From Altererythrobacter rubellus (lineage in GTDB: Bacteria > Pseudomonadota > Alphaproteobacteria > Sphingomonadales > Sphingomonadaceae), in the NCBI RefSeq assembly GCF_030284385.1, contig NZ_CP127221.1, positions 930,001-994,000 on the forward strand: DNA of 64,000 bases, written 5' to 3'. Below the pieces are notes generated by a model. That model did no database searches. It worked only from the letters and a program-made list of their open reading frames with translations, and was not told the DNA's origin. A program made the translations under genes and the position numbers. Each line of letters opens with the position of its first letter. Within the stretch, counting starts at the first letter, position 1. Shown one piece after another: positions 28,179-37,664 of this stretch.

Positions 28179-29405
28179 TTAGCCGCGCAGCAAAGCGGGT
28201 GCATCGCCAGAAACGCCGCGGGCTTCGTCCATAAACCAATGCTTAAGGCCCGGCATTCGTTGGACGCCAGCCATGCCCAGGCGCCGAACGGCCGATGCTG
28301 CCTTGCCGGGCACGCCGAACAACCGGGTCAGCCCGTCTGTCGCGCCCATTACCATCAGCGAGTCGAGCGCACGCCAATTCTCGTATTTCTTGAGCATCTG
28401 CTCATTGCCGAGATCGAGGCCCAGCCGCTGCGCTTCTTCCAGTACTTCGACCAGTGCGCCTACATCGCGCAAGCCCAGATTAAGGCCCTGGCCCGCAATC
28501 GGGTGCATGCCATGCGCGCTGTCACCCACCAAGACAAGCCGTTCTCCGATAATCTTGGCAGTGTGCTGCAGGCTCAAAGGATATGAAGATCGTTGGCTGT
28601 TGAGCGATACTTCGCCCAGCAGATCACCCATGCGTTTTGTAACCTCGGCCAGAAACGCGCGGTCTGACAGCTTCAGAATGCCTGCTGCGTCCTTTTCGTC
28701 GACGGTCCAGACCAGCGAGCTGCGATGCGTGCCATCTTCGCCATCAAGCATGGGCAACAGGGCAAATGGGCCAGCCGGATAGAAGATTTCCCACGCCACA
28801 TTGTCATGCGGTTTTGTATGAGTCAGACCTACGATGATCGCGCGGTGGCCATAGTCCCACTTCGCCATCTTGAGGCCTTCTTCCTCGCGGCTAGGCGAAA
28901 AGCGACCTTCCGCGCCGACCATCAGGTCGGCCTCCAGCTTTCGTCCGTCTTCCAGTGTGACCGAGACACCGAATTCGCCGCGCTCACGCGATGCGACATT
29001 CACCGGCGCATGCCAGCTGATCAGCGGTTCCTGCGCCGCCGCTTCGAACAGCGCCAAGCGCAACTGGCGGTTGGCAAACATACGGCCCAGCGTGCCGTCA
29101 TGCGGTTCCGGCGTGAAGTCGAGCCGCCCGGGCTTCATCTGATCGCTCACCGCGATACTGTCGATCGGGCTGCCATATGGCTCCAGCGCGTCCGCAATTC
29201 CGATATTGGTGAACAGGTTCCAGCTGGCTGTCGAGATGGCTGATGCCCGCCCGTCGAAGCCTTCGGCTGTCAGACTGTCAGGATCGGCGCGGTCCACCAC
29301 ATGGCTGGAAAATCCCTTGCGCGCCGCCGCAATCGCCAGGGTCATACCAACTAGGCCGCCACCGATGATCAGGAGATCGTGTTTTTGAGGCTGTGGATCG
29401 GACAT
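28179..29405 (-). CDS. UbiH/UbiF/COQ6-family FAD monooxygenase
   Basis: 408 residues. FAD-dependent aromatic-ring hydroxylase of ubiquinone biosynthesis. The N-terminal dinucleotide motif is LLIIGGGLVGMTLAIAAARKG, the middle DG-type motif is in LMVGAEGRFSPSR, and the C-terminal FAD motif is VLVGDSAHGMHPIAGQGLNL. Which of the ring positions it hydroxylates cannot be told; no other ubi gene is in the window. It converges on the hem operon and is divergent from dsbD. Confidence 0.93.
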   Translation of the reverse strand: MSDPQPQKHDLLIIGGGLVGMTLAIAAARKGFSSHVVDRADPDSLTAEGFDGRASAISTASWNLFTNIGIADALEPYGSPIDSIAVSDQMKPGRLDFTPEPHDGTLGRMFANRQLRLALFEAAAQEPLISWHAPVNVASRERGEFGVSVTLEDGRKLEADLMVGAEGRFSPSREEEGLKMAKWDYGHRAIIVGLTHTKPHDNVAWEIFYPAGPFALLPMLDGEDGTHRSSLVWTVDEKDAAGILKLSDRAFLAEVTKRMGDLLGEVSLNSQRSSYPLSLQHTAKIIGERLVLVGDSAHGMHPIAGQGLNLGLRDVGALVEVLEEAQRLGLDLGNEQMLKKYENWRALDSLMVMGATDGLTRLFGVPGKAASAVRRLGMAGVQRMPGLKHWFMDEARGVSGDAPALLRG

Positions 29406-29467
29406 AGGGAACTGTAACTCTCAGTATGGATTTGCGAACTGTATGTGAGACCCCTAGAGGGACAGGT

Positions 29468-31528
29468 GTGACCCAAGCAAGAATGTTCAAGTCTTTTGGT
29501 GCCTTTTGGCTGCTGTTGTCGCTGCTCGGCATGCTGGCGCTGGACACTGCCGCGCGCGCGCAGGATAACAATCTTGTCGGCAGCTTGCATGCAGAGGGAC
29601 CAGCCGTTGCAGGCGAAACGTTGACGCTGGCGATCCATTTTGAACCGGTATCGGAAGAATGGCACGGCTATTGGTCTAATCCCGGCGATGCCGGGCTGGG
29701 CATGGCGCTGGACTGGGAACTGCCCGAAGGCTGGCAAGCGGGCGAGCCGCTGTACCCTGTCCCTCAGAAACTCTCGATCTCCGGTCTGATGAACCACGTC
29801 TACAAAGGCGCATATGCAGTCCTGGTGCCGATCAGCGTTTCTGCTGATTACGTTCCAACAGGACCTTTGCCCATTGCGGCAAAAGGCGAATGGCTTGCCT
29901 GCACCGATGCGATCTGTGTCCCTGAACAGGGGCGGATGACCACCATCATTCCGGCCGAAGACAGCTCGTTCACGCCCGACCAGCGCTTTGCCATGTGGCG
30001 CGCAGCGATTGCACCTCCGCTTGATCGTGAGGGCACATACGAACTTACAGCGGGCACTTTGCGCATAGCGATCCCGATCCCGGCGACGATGAGTCTCAGC
30101 GCGCCGCATGTCTTTGTAAGCAACACCCGCGTGGTCGATTATGCTGCGTCGCAGACTTTCCGGCGCAATGGCGATGTGTTGGTCGCTGAAATCCCGCGCA
30201 AAGGCCGCGGCGATTTCGAGACACTCGAAGGCATTCTGGCGCTTGGCGATGGCAATGGGATTCGCTTTGCCGCGCAGGCGGGCGAAGTACCGGCAGGCGG
30301 CGAATTGATCGCCGGACAGCCAGCCAGCACGCCGCCGATGTGGACGCTGATCCTGGGTGCGTTGGTAGGCGGATTGATCCTCAACATTATGCCATGTGTG
30401 TTCCCGATCTTGAGCTTGAAAGCGATCAGCCTGGCGCGCGCCGGTGAAAGCGAAGCACAAGCGCGCAGTGAAGGCATCGCCTACACGGCTGGCGTGGTGC
30501 TGGCCTGTGTGGCTCTGGGCGGCGTGATGCTGGCGCTACGCTCGGCGGGCGAGCAGGTAGGCTGGGCATTCCAGTTACAAAGCCCGAGTGTTGTCGTCGT
30601 CCTGCTGATACTGGCGGCAGTCATAACAGCAAACTTTGCAGGTGTGTTCGTGCTGCCCTCGCTTTCATTCACGCGTAGCGGCGAGCCGGCAAGCGCCTTT
30701 GCAACCGGCTTGCTGGCAGCCTTCGCGGCAACGCCTTGCACCGGACCATTTATGGCGGTGGCATTGGGCGCGGCACTGCTATTGCCCCCCTTGCAGGCCT
30801 TGCTGCTGTTTGCGGCCTTGGGGCTGGGGCTTGCCCTGCCATTCCTGCTGATCGGTTTTGTCCCGGCGCTGCGCCGGATGTTGCCCAAACCCGGCGGATG
30901 GATGAACACATTTCGCCGCGTGATGGCGATCCCGATGGGGTTGACCGCGCTCGCGCTGGTGTGGCTGACACAGCAGCTGGGCGGACGCGGCTTTGCGATG
31001 TTTGCTCTGATCGTCGTGTTCGGCGTGATCATGGCGCTGTGGGTGATCGGCAAGCTTCAGCAGCGAGGCAAGATGGCATGGCCCGCATTTGGGCTTATCT
31101 CAGCACCATTTCTTGTGTTTGGAGCCTTTGCGCTTCCGTCTGCCTATGCCGAGCAAAGCTCGAGCACTGCTGAGTCAATCCTCAGCCCGCGGCCGTTCAG
31201 TGAAGCCGCATTGGCCGAAGCGCGCGCGAGCGGGAAGCCGGTTTTCGTATGGTTCACCGCCGATTGGTGCGTTACCTGCAAAGTCAATGAAGGCGTCGCT
31301 ATCGAACGTGAGACCACCAAGGCCGCATTCGAAGAAGCGGGCGTGATCGCGATGGTGGGCGACTGGACCCGGCGCGATGCTGAAATCAGCATGTTCCTCA
31401 ACAAACAAGGCGCGGCAGGGGTGCCGCTTTACCTATGGTATGAGCCAGGACAGGAAGCCGAACAGCTACCGCAGGTGCTGACGCCGGACATGCTCATACA
31501 GAGGGCGATGCGCGACAATCCTCAATGA
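29468..31528 (+). CDS. Thiol:disulfide interchange protein DsbD family
   Basis: 686 residues from the GTG at 29468, which has AGAGGG upstream; an ATG at 29483 (MFKSFGAF) is an alternative, since it also leaves a complete signal peptide. Domains: signal peptide; periplasmic DsbD-alpha-like domain with LACTDAICVPEQG; a membrane domain of about eight helices containing the paired Cys motifs NIMPCVFPILSLK and ATPCTGPFMA; a C-terminal thioredoxin-like domain with WCVTCK. The architecture passes electrons from the cytoplasm to periplasmic thiol proteins. The 3' end overlaps the convergent lipoprotein gene by 35 bases. Confidence 0.93.
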   Translation: MTQARMFKSFGAFWLLLSLLGMLALDTAARAQDNNLVGSLHAEGPAVAGETLTLAIHFEPVSEEWHGYWSNPGDAGLGMALDWELPEGWQAGEPLYPVPQKLSISGLMNHVYKGAYAVLVPISVSADYVPTGPLPIAAKGEWLACTDAICVPEQGRMTTIIPAEDSSFTPDQRFAMWRAAIAPPLDREGTYELTAGTLRIAIPIPATMSLSAPHVFVSNTRVVDYAASQTFRRNGDVLVAEIPRKGRGDFETLEGILALGDGNGIRFAAQAGEVPAGGELIAGQPASTPPMWTLILGALVGGLILNIMPCVFPILSLKAISLARAGESEAQARSEGIAYTAGVVLACVALGGVMLALRSAGEQVGWAFQLQSPSVVVVLLILAAVITANFAGVFVLPSLSFTRSGEPASAFATGLLAAFAATPCTGPFMAVALGAALLLPPLQALLLFAALGLGLALPFLLIGFVPALRRMLPKPGGWMNTFRRVMAIPMGLTALALVWLTQQLGGRGFAMFALIVVFGVIMALWVIGKLQQRGKMAWPAFGLISAPFLVFGAFALPSAYAEQSSSTAESILSPRPFSEAALAEARASGKPVFVWFTADWCVTCKVNEGVAIERETTKAAFEEAGVIAMVGDWTRRDAEISMFLNKQGAAGVPLYLWYEPGQEAEQLPQVLTPDMLIQRAMRDNPQ

Positions 31529-32027
31529 ATTGAGCGGGGCGTTGGCTCGGGTTGAGCACCAGTCGCCCTGCGCCCGGGATCGTCACGGCCACTTGGCGCG
31601 TGCCAGTCAACACTTCCAGATCCTCGCTGAAAGCGGACAACTCTGTCCGCCAGAACGATCCATTGTCGATCTCGGTTGCGTCGACGGGGATACGGGCAAT
31701 GTGCCCATTGCCGATGAACGCCGCCATCGCTTCTGCGCCTTCGTCTGCCAGCGCATAGCGTGTGATCAGAATGCTGGGATGGTCGCCCATATCGCCGCAG
31801 CCCAGCGCAAGCAGCGGTGGTTGCCCGGGGATGCCGTAAATGATGCGGCCTGTAGTTATCGGGCTGTCAGACCAGACCGCGCCTTCGGTATCCGGGCTGT
31901 CGATAGGCGCGGATGGACCGCTCTGGTTGCTTGTCACATCGCGCGCCGCAATATCCGCATCCGTTGGCGGCGGTTTGCAGGCGGATAGTGCTAAAACGAG
32001 CGCTAGGCTGGCACAGCGCCACATCAT
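31494..32027 (-). CDS. Uncharacterised lipoprotein
   Basis: 177 residues. The signal peptide ends in the lipobox LSAC (Cys 17), so it is predicted to be lipidated, followed by a short Pro-rich linker and a compact alpha/beta domain with GKxP-like strands ([32 protein letters not shown]). I recognise no enzyme signature. The ATG at 32027 overlaps the uvrB stop by 4 bases, so it is translated with uvrB. The tail overlaps dsbD on the other strand. Confidence 0.72.
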   Translation of the reverse strand: MMWRCASLALVLALSACKPPPTDADIAARDVTSNQSGPSAPIDSPDTEGAVWSDSPITTGRIIYGIPGQPPLLALGCGDMGDHPSILITRYALADEGAEAMAAFIGNGHIARIPVDATEIDNGSFWRTELSAFSEDLEVLTGTRQVAVTIPGAGRLVLNPSQRPAQFIEDCRASPSV

Positions 32028-34210
32028 TTGCCGAACTTCCTTTGCGTTTTGCCATAGCGCATTTTGCGCGTCCCCGGCCTTCCTTCAGTGCTCTTGCCCT
32101 TGGGTGCGGCGCGCTTGTCTGTGTCGAGCAAGCCTAGCTCGTCATTCTCCAGCCGCCGGATTTCATCACGCAGGCGCCCGGCTTCTTCAAATTCCAGATC
32201 GGCGGCGGCTGCACGCATCCGCTTCTCAAGGTCTTCGATATAGCTGCGCAGATTGTGGCCAACCAGATTGTTGACCTCGTCATCGCCGGTATCGACCACC
32301 ACGCCATCCCTGCTGGCCGTGTGCGCCACAATATCGGCAATATCGCGCTTGATCGTCTGCGGCGTGATACCGTGCTCTTCATTGTAGGCGCGCTGCTTCT
32401 CGCGCCGGCGATCGGTCTCTGCCATTGCGCGTTCCATGCTTTCGGTCACGCGATCAGCATAGAGAATGACGCGGCCATCGACATTGCGCGCCGCCCGACC
32501 AATCGTCTGGATCAGCGATGTCTCGCTGCGCAGGAAACCTTCCTTGTCAGCATCAAGGATTGCCACAAGACCGCATTCGGGAATATCCAAGCCTTCGCGC
32601 AGCAGGTTGATACCAATCAGCACATCATAGACGCCCAGTCGCAGGTCTCGGATCAGCTCGATCCGCTCCAGAGTCTCGACATCGGAGTGCATGTAGCGCA
32701 CGCGCACGCCCGCTTCGTGCATGAATTCGGTCAGGTCTTCCGCCATCCGCTTGGTCAGCGTGGTGACCAGCGTTCGGTAGCCCTTTTGGGCGGTTGCAAG
32801 GCATTCCTGGATGCAATCCTGCACCTGATCTTCGACCGGGCGGATTTCAACCGGTGGATCGATAAGGCCGGTCGGGCGGATTACCTGTTCAGCGAATACG
32901 CCGCCGGTCTGCTCCATCTCCCAGCCACCGGGCGTTGCAGACACGCACACGGTCTGCGGGCGCATCGCGTCCCACTCGTTAAACCGCAGCGGACGGTTGT
33001 CGATACAGCTCGGCAAGCGGAATCCATATTCGGCCAGCGTGATCTTGCGGCGGTGGTCCCCCCGCGCCATCGCGCCGATCTGCGGCACTGTCTGGTGGCT
33101 TTCGTCAACGAACAGCAGCGCGTTCTCGGGCAAATACTCAAACAGCGTTGGTGGTGGCTCGCCCGGCAAGCGCCCGGTGAGAAAGCGCGAATAGTTTTCA
33201 ATCCCTGCGCAAGAGCCGGTTGCCGCGATCATCTCCAGATCGAAATTGGTGCGCTGCTCTAGCCGCTGATGCTCCAGTAGCTTACCTTCGGCCTCCAGCT
33301 CCTTCAGCCGATGCTCAAGTTCAAATTTGATCGCTTCGGTGGCCTGTTTCATGGTCGGGCCAGGGGTGACATAGTGTGAGTTCGCGAAGACGCGAACCTT
33401 ATCGAGGCTCGCGCCCTTCCTGCCTGTCAGGGGATCGAATTCGCTGATTTCCTCGATTTCATCGCCGAAGAAGCTGAACCGCCATGCCATATCTTCATAA
33501 TGGCTGGGATAAAGTTCCAGGCTGTCCCCGCGCACGCGAAAGCAACCGCGCGCGAAAGCGGTATCGTTGCGCTTGTATTGCAGGCTTACGAGCTTGCGGA
33601 TCAATTCGCGCTGGTCGACCACTTCGTCTTTCTTGATGTCGAACACCATCGCTGAATAAGTCTCGACCGAGCCGATGCCGTAAAGGCATGAAACCGACGC
33701 GACGATGATCACGTCATCACGTTCAAGCAGCGCACGCGTGGCTGAATGGCGCATCCGGTCGATCGCTTCGTTTACGCTCGACTCTTTCTCGATATAGGTG
33801 TCGCTGCGCGGGACGTAGGCCTCTGGCTGGTAGTAGTCGTAATAACTGACGAAATATTCGACAGCGTTGTTGGGGAAGAAGCTTTTGAATTCGCCATAGA
33901 GCTGCGCGGCGAGGATCTTGTTCGGCGCAAGCACCAGTGCGGGGCGCTGCAATTCCTCGATCATCTTTGCCATGGTGAAAGTCTTGCCGCTACCGGTCAC
34001 GCCGAGCAGGGTTTGCGTCTGCTCGCCATCATTGGCCGCGCCAACCAGCTCTGCAATGGCAGTCGGCTGGTCACCCGCGGGTTGATACTCGCTGACCAGC
34101 TCGAACTTCTTGCCAGGCATGGATTTTTCCGGGCGGGCAGGGCGGTGCGGGACAAATTCCTCGCCGGTCTCCGGCTCGTTCAGCCCGCGTCTGATCACCA
34201 ATTCAGCCAT
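32024..34210 (-). CDS. uvrB: Excinuclease ABC subunit B
   Basis: 728 residues. DNA-loading helicase-like subunit of nucleotide excision repair. The Walker A is [10 protein letters not shown], the beta-hairpin that clamps the lesion is [12 protein letters not shown], the DExx box is FVDESH, helicase motifs V and VI are in [10 protein letters not shown] and QTIGRAARN, and a C-terminal UVR motif is [18 protein letters not shown]. The start at 34210 is preferred over 34231 and 34246; upstream there is no strong ribosome site. A one-mismatch LexA box is just upstream. Confidence 0.96.
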   Translation of the reverse strand: MAELVIRRGLNEPETGEEFVPHRPARPEKSMPGKKFELVSEYQPAGDQPTAIAELVGAANDGEQTQTLLGVTGSGKTFTMAKMIEELQRPALVLAPNKILAAQLYGEFKSFFPNNAVEYFVSYYDYYQPEAYVPRSDTYIEKESSVNEAIDRMRHSATRALLERDDVIIVASVSCLYGIGSVETYSAMVFDIKKDEVVDQRELIRKLVSLQYKRNDTAFARGCFRVRGDSLELYPSHYEDMAWRFSFFGDEIEEISEFDPLTGRKGASLDKVRVFANSHYVTPGPTMKQATEAIKFELEHRLKELEAEGKLLEHQRLEQRTNFDLEMIAATGSCAGIENYSRFLTGRLPGEPPPTLFEYLPENALLFVDESHQTVPQIGAMARGDHRRKITLAEYGFRLPSCIDNRPLRFNEWDAMRPQTVCVSATPGGWEMEQTGGVFAEQVIRPTGLIDPPVEIRPVEDQVQDCIQECLATAQKGYRTLVTTLTKRMAEDLTEFMHEAGVRVRYMHSDVETLERIELIRDLRLGVYDVLIGINLLREGLDIPECGLVAILDADKEGFLRSETSLIQTIGRAARNVDGRVILYADRVTESMERAMAETDRRREKQRAYNEEHGITPQTIKRDIADIVAHTASRDGVVVDTGDDEVNNLVGHNLRSYIEDLEKRMRAAAADLEFEEAGRLRDEIRRLENDELGLLDTDKRAAPKGKSTEGRPGTRKMRYGKTQRKFGK

Positions 34211-34214
34211 AGCG

Positions 34215-34229
34215 GAACATATGGGGGAC
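34215..34229 (-). promoter_or_regulatory. Possible LexA box ahead of uvrB
   Basis: On the gene strand this reads GTCC-N7-GTTC, one mismatch from the alphaproteobacterial SOS consensus GTTC-N7-GTTC. It ends 5 bp from the start codon, an unusual but possible position. The match is short enough to occur by chance. Confidence 0.3.
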
Positions 34230-34265
34230 ATCGCGCAGATTCGCAACGATGCTTTCTGACCTTAG

Positions 34266-34655
34266 TCAGAGAATTTCGCACAATTTGATATGACAATTTT
34301 CTTACTTGCGCAGAATATCGTTGCTGCGATCAAGGCTGGCGCATTGGACTATCTGGCATTGCCCATAAAGCCTGATCAGTTCCTGCGTACACTCTCGAAA
34401 CTTGAGCCCGAAGCAGAAGAGTTCCCTTTGGCGCGCAGGCGGGTGATCGAGGCGCGAAACCGGATTGAGAGCCTTTCAGGCCGCGAACGCCAAGTGCTGG
34501 AATGGTTGAGCGCGGGTAGCAGCAACAAGGTGATAGCGCGCGAACTCGAGATCGGCCCCCGCACTGTCGAAATCCACCGTGCGAATATGATGGCGAAGTT
34601 AGGCGCGCAACACGCGGCCTAGGCAGTGCGGCTCAAGCTGGAAGCAAAGCTTTAA
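34266..34655 (+). pseudogene. Decayed FixJ/LuxR-type response regulator
   Basis: The region codes for the last strand and helix of a receiver domain (IVAAIKAGALDYLALPIKPD) and a complete LuxR helix-turn-helix (LSGRERQVLEWLSAGSSNKV and ELEIGPRTVEIHRANMMAKL). The rest of the receiver, with the phosphorylated Asp, is missing: an in-frame stop lies at 34263-34265. The gene is also cut at the 3' end. A TAG at 34620-34622 interrupts the normal tail; ten more codons in frame (AVRLKLEAKL) run to TAA at 34653-34655. Two lesions make a functional regulator unlikely. A short HTH protein from 34290 to 34622 could still be made. Confidence 0.7.
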
Positions 34656-34674
34656 GACGCGTCAAATTGGGCAG

Positions 34675-35340
34675 TTATCGGCAAAATCCGCCACCGCTGA
34701 TCTCGACATGCAAATGGTCGCGATGCGCCGCGTTATAGTCTGGCCCCAGCACCGTGCCAAAGCGCCTGCAAGCGCTGTTATGCACCACGCGCAGGAATTC
34801 GCGCTCTTCACGGCTTCCACCGGACCAGGCACTTTTTACGTCAATGCGACGGCCATCCTCCAGCACAAATGCGCCCACATCAATCGCTTGCGCCGTGGCG
34901 TGGGCGGATCTGCGCGAAGTGCCGGCGACATTGCGGCATGAGTAGCTGCCCATGGTCTCGATCCGATCGATGGGCGAACCCAGGATCTTCCGTGCTGCGC
35001 GATCGACTCCAAACCGGGCCCAGGCGATGAAAATCTTCGCCGTCTCGCATTGAACCGGGCCGATATTGCTGATGCCCAGATCGGATGCATCTCCGCGCAC
35101 AGCGGATAGCTGGACAGCGCGAGTGATGGCGCACCCGTTTCCATTGTACTCATCAGGTAGGGGCGAGTAGCGCGAGCCTGTCTCGGTGATCGCAGCCAGG
35201 CACATTTGAGCATCCGGGCTAACAGCAACGGGCCGAGGCGCGGATTGCGGGTTTCGCGTGGATGACGATCCGCCAGGCACGGTGCCGCAAGCTGCCAAGG
35301 TCAATGTGGCGAGTAACAGGATTGATGAGCGAGCGAACAT
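34675..35340 (-). CDS. Extensin-like C-terminal domain lipoprotein
   Basis: 221 residues. A signal peptide with lipobox LAAC (Cys 18) is followed by a Ser/Pro linker and an extensin-like C-terminal domain. Metallopeptidase-like metal residues typical of this family are visible: SAHATAQAIDVGAF and HRDHLHVE, as in M15-like folds. It also has conserved Cys pairs. The family may bind or cleave peptidoglycan; activity is not proven. Stands alone on the minus strand. Confidence 0.8.
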   Translation of the reverse strand: MFARSSILLLATLTLAACGTVPGGSSSTRNPQSAPRPVAVSPDAQMCLAAITETGSRYSPLPDEYNGNGCAITRAVQLSAVRGDASDLGISNIGPVQCETAKIFIAWARFGVDRAARKILGSPIDRIETMGSYSCRNVAGTSRRSAHATAQAIDVGAFVLEDGRRIDVKSAWSGGSREEREFLRVVHNSACRRFGTVLGPDYNAAHRDHLHVEISGGGFCR

Positions 35341-35395
35341 GGCCGGGATTTTGAGAATATATGATTAACTAAAAGTAAACGTGGGAACAGCTGTT

Positions 35396-35773
35396 TTAGC
35401 TAGGCAGCTCTTCTGCGACCTGCTCCCAAAGTTCGATTTTCACGCCATTGGGGTCCAGTATCCATGCAAACTTGCCATAGCCTTCGTCCACCGTGTCGAG
35501 CACTTTCACGCCCTTCTTCTTGATCTGTTTGACGAAGGCATCAAGGTCATCGATCCGCAGATTGATCATGAAACCGCGCGTGCCGGGCTTCATATAGGTG
35601 TCATCCTTGAAATGGCTGATCAGCGAATAGGGGTTGCGCTTGGTTTCCTAGCTCCACGCCAACTGCGGGCCATATTCGCCATCCAGCCCCAGCTTCTCGC
35701 GATACCATGCACGTGTCGCTTCGGGGTCTTCCACCATATAAAACACGGCGCCAAGCCCGGTAATCTTAGCCAT
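35396..35773 (-). pseudogene. VOC-family gene interrupted by an in-frame TAG
   Basis: The ATG at 35773 has AAGGAGAG upstream and starts MAKITGLGAVFYMVEDPEAT. After 41 codons a single TAG (35648-35650) breaks the frame; reading through gives ETKRNPYSLISHFKDDTYM and then a normal VOC C-terminus, MINLRIDDLDAFVK and WILDPNGVKIELWEQ, to the stop at 35396. No base is gained or lost, so a single substitution accounts for the break. The expected product is a ~125-residue glyoxalase-like protein. It is last in a putP-ggt-VOC series. Confidence 0.8.
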
Positions 35774-35828
35774 TTTCGCTCTCCTTGCGGCGAGTCTAAA
35801 CACACTCGCGAAAAGAAGAAATAGTGCG

Positions 35829-37640
35829 TTAGAAGCCTTGTGCTTGCCCGTCTTTCCGCTTCTCTGTCGCGCCGGTGAGCACGCCGGTGTCCGGATCGCG
35901 TGCAATCGCCTGATAACCGCCGAACATGATGCCGTTGGTCACCACACGGACATTGTGACCCATCGCTTCTAGTGCTGCGATGGTCTCTGCCGGAATACCA
36001 GGTTCAACATTCAACGTCCCCAGCGGATCCTTCGCCGGGCCGGTTAACGGTTCGGTCGGTTGGCGACCGCCGTCATGATTGATACGCGCAGCATCGCCCG
36101 CTTCTTGCAGGTTCATGCCATAGTCGACGATATTGATCAGCACCTGGACGTGGCCTTGCGGCTGCATACCGCCGCCCATTAGACCCAGTGTCATGAACGG
36201 CTTCCCGTTCTTCTTCACGAAGGCCGGAATAATGGTCTGAAACGGGCGTTTGTTCGGCTCATATGCATTGGGGTGCGCGGGATCGAGGCTGAACAACTCT
36301 CCGCGATCCTGAAACATGAAGCCGAGGCCGTCGGGCGTCAGCCCGCCGCCCATACCGCGATAGTTTGACTGGATCAGGCTGACCATCAACCCGTCCCCGT
36401 CAACCACGGTTAGGTAGGTCGTGTCGCCGGGACCTTCCAGCTTGGGCTCTGGCTTTGGCTCGCCCGGTGCGAACTCCGGCGTGGCGCGTGCCGGATCGAT
36501 CAAGTCAAAACGAGCTTTGCCATATGCGTCGCTCAATAGATCCATCGGAAAAGCCCCGAAGTCGGGATCGGCATAGAAACGCGCGACATCGGCATAGGCG
36601 AGCCGCTTGGTTTCGGTGATATAGTGGATCACCTCAGGGCTGCCGCGTTCCCACTGGGCAAGGTCCACATTCTTCAGGATGTTGACCATTTGCAGCGCTG
36701 CGAAGCCTTGCCCGTTGGGTGGCAATTCGCACAGTTCGAACCCGTTGCGGTATCCTACGCAGGCTGGCTCTACCCACTCCGACCGGTGGCTGGCGAAGTC
36801 ATCCAGCGTGTAGGCGCTGCCTTGCCGCTGAAGGTAATCGACCATCACTCGTGCGCTCTCGCCCTTGTAGAACTCATCGCGGCCATTCTGGGCGATCCGC
36901 TCCAGCGTGTTGGCCAGATCAGGGTTCTTGAAGATTTCGCCAGCTTTCGGCGCGCCGTCTGCGAACCAGGTGGCGCGCGCGTTGGCAAAGTCGAACAGGT
37001 TTGAGCGAGCTTCAAAGGCGCGCAGATTCCGTTCGAAATAGTGGCCGATGATGGGCGCAACCGGATGGCCTTCGCGGGCGTATTTGATGGTTGGGGCAAG
37101 CACGTCTGCCATCGGCAATTGGCCAAAGCGATTGTGCATTTCGAACCAGCCATCAACCGTGCCGGGAATAGTGACAGGCAGTGGTCCAACCGGCGGCAAG
37201 CTGTCTCCGCCATCCAGTTTTTCCAGAAGTTGGTCCAATGTTTGTCCAGCCGGGCTGCGGCCGGAGCCATTGATGCCGTAAAGCTGGTCAGACTTGGGGT
37301 CATAGATAATCGCAAAGAGATCGCCCCCGATGCCGTTGCCGGTCGGCTCCATCAGGCCAAGCGCCGCATTAGCCGCAATCGCCGCATCAACCGCGTTGCC
37401 GCCGTCCTTCAGAATATCGAGTGCGATCTGGGTCGCGAGCGGGTGCGCAGTAGCTGCCATGCCATGCTGTGCATGGACCGGACTGCGTGACCACGGCGCG
37501 CCGACCGGACGTCCGCCTGCACCGATCTGTTCGTGCACCGGTCGGGCCTTCTGCTCTTCAGCGGAATGGTCGTCTGCAAGTGTCGGTGCGGTCAGTGCCA
37601 TCGAGGCCAGTGCAGCAAAGGTGAGTTTGGTCGGTTTCAT
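35829..37640 (-). CDS. ggt: Gamma-glutamyltransferase
   Basis: 603 residues with a signal peptide (MKPTKLTFAALASMALTAPTLAD), so periplasmic. It cleaves the gamma-glutamyl bond of glutathione and related peptides; the proenzyme self-cleaves before the Thr in GDTTYLTVVD. Other family text includes GGNAVDAAIAANAALGLMEP, GNGIGGDLFAIIYD and GYQAIARDPDTGVL. Start 37640 has a GAGAGAC-type site; the frame to 37664 adds MHTISKRD. It follows putP by 24 bp, suggesting cleavage and sodium-coupled uptake of amino acids work together. Confidence 0.94.
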   Translation of the reverse strand: MKPTKLTFAALASMALTAPTLADDHSAEEQKARPVHEQIGAGGRPVGAPWSRSPVHAQHGMAATAHPLATQIALDILKDGGNAVDAAIAANAALGLMEPTGNGIGGDLFAIIYDPKSDQLYGINGSGRSPAGQTLDQLLEKLDGGDSLPPVGPLPVTIPGTVDGWFEMHNRFGQLPMADVLAPTIKYAREGHPVAPIIGHYFERNLRAFEARSNLFDFANARATWFADGAPKAGEIFKNPDLANTLERIAQNGRDEFYKGESARVMVDYLQRQGSAYTLDDFASHRSEWVEPACVGYRNGFELCELPPNGQGFAALQMVNILKNVDLAQWERGSPEVIHYITETKRLAYADVARFYADPDFGAFPMDLLSDAYGKARFDLIDPARATPEFAPGEPKPEPKLEGPGDTTYLTVVDGDGLMVSLIQSNYRGMGGGLTPDGLGFMFQDRGELFSLDPAHPNAYEPNKRPFQTIIPAFVKKNGKPFMTLGLMGGGMQPQGHVQVLINIVDYGMNLQEAGDAARINHDGGRQPTEPLTGPAKDPLGTLNVEPGIPAETIAALEAMGHNVRVVTNGIMFGGYQAIARDPDTGVLTGATEKRKDGQAQGF

Positions 37641-37664
37641 GTCTCTCTTCGATATCGTGTGCAA

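Noticed and set aside
29369..30460. 363-residue open frame antisense to dsbD
   Set aside because: Low-complexity basic sequence without motifs, fully covered by a clear DsbD-type gene.
32255..33262. 335-residue open frame antisense to uvrB
   Set aside because: Shadow of uvrB codon bias; no start signal.
34620..35650. TAG recoding, because two broken genes both stop at TAG
   Set aside because: TAG ends intact genes too (acs at 13109, aldehyde dehydrogenase at 16771), so TAG is an ordinary stop here; independent mutations are simpler.
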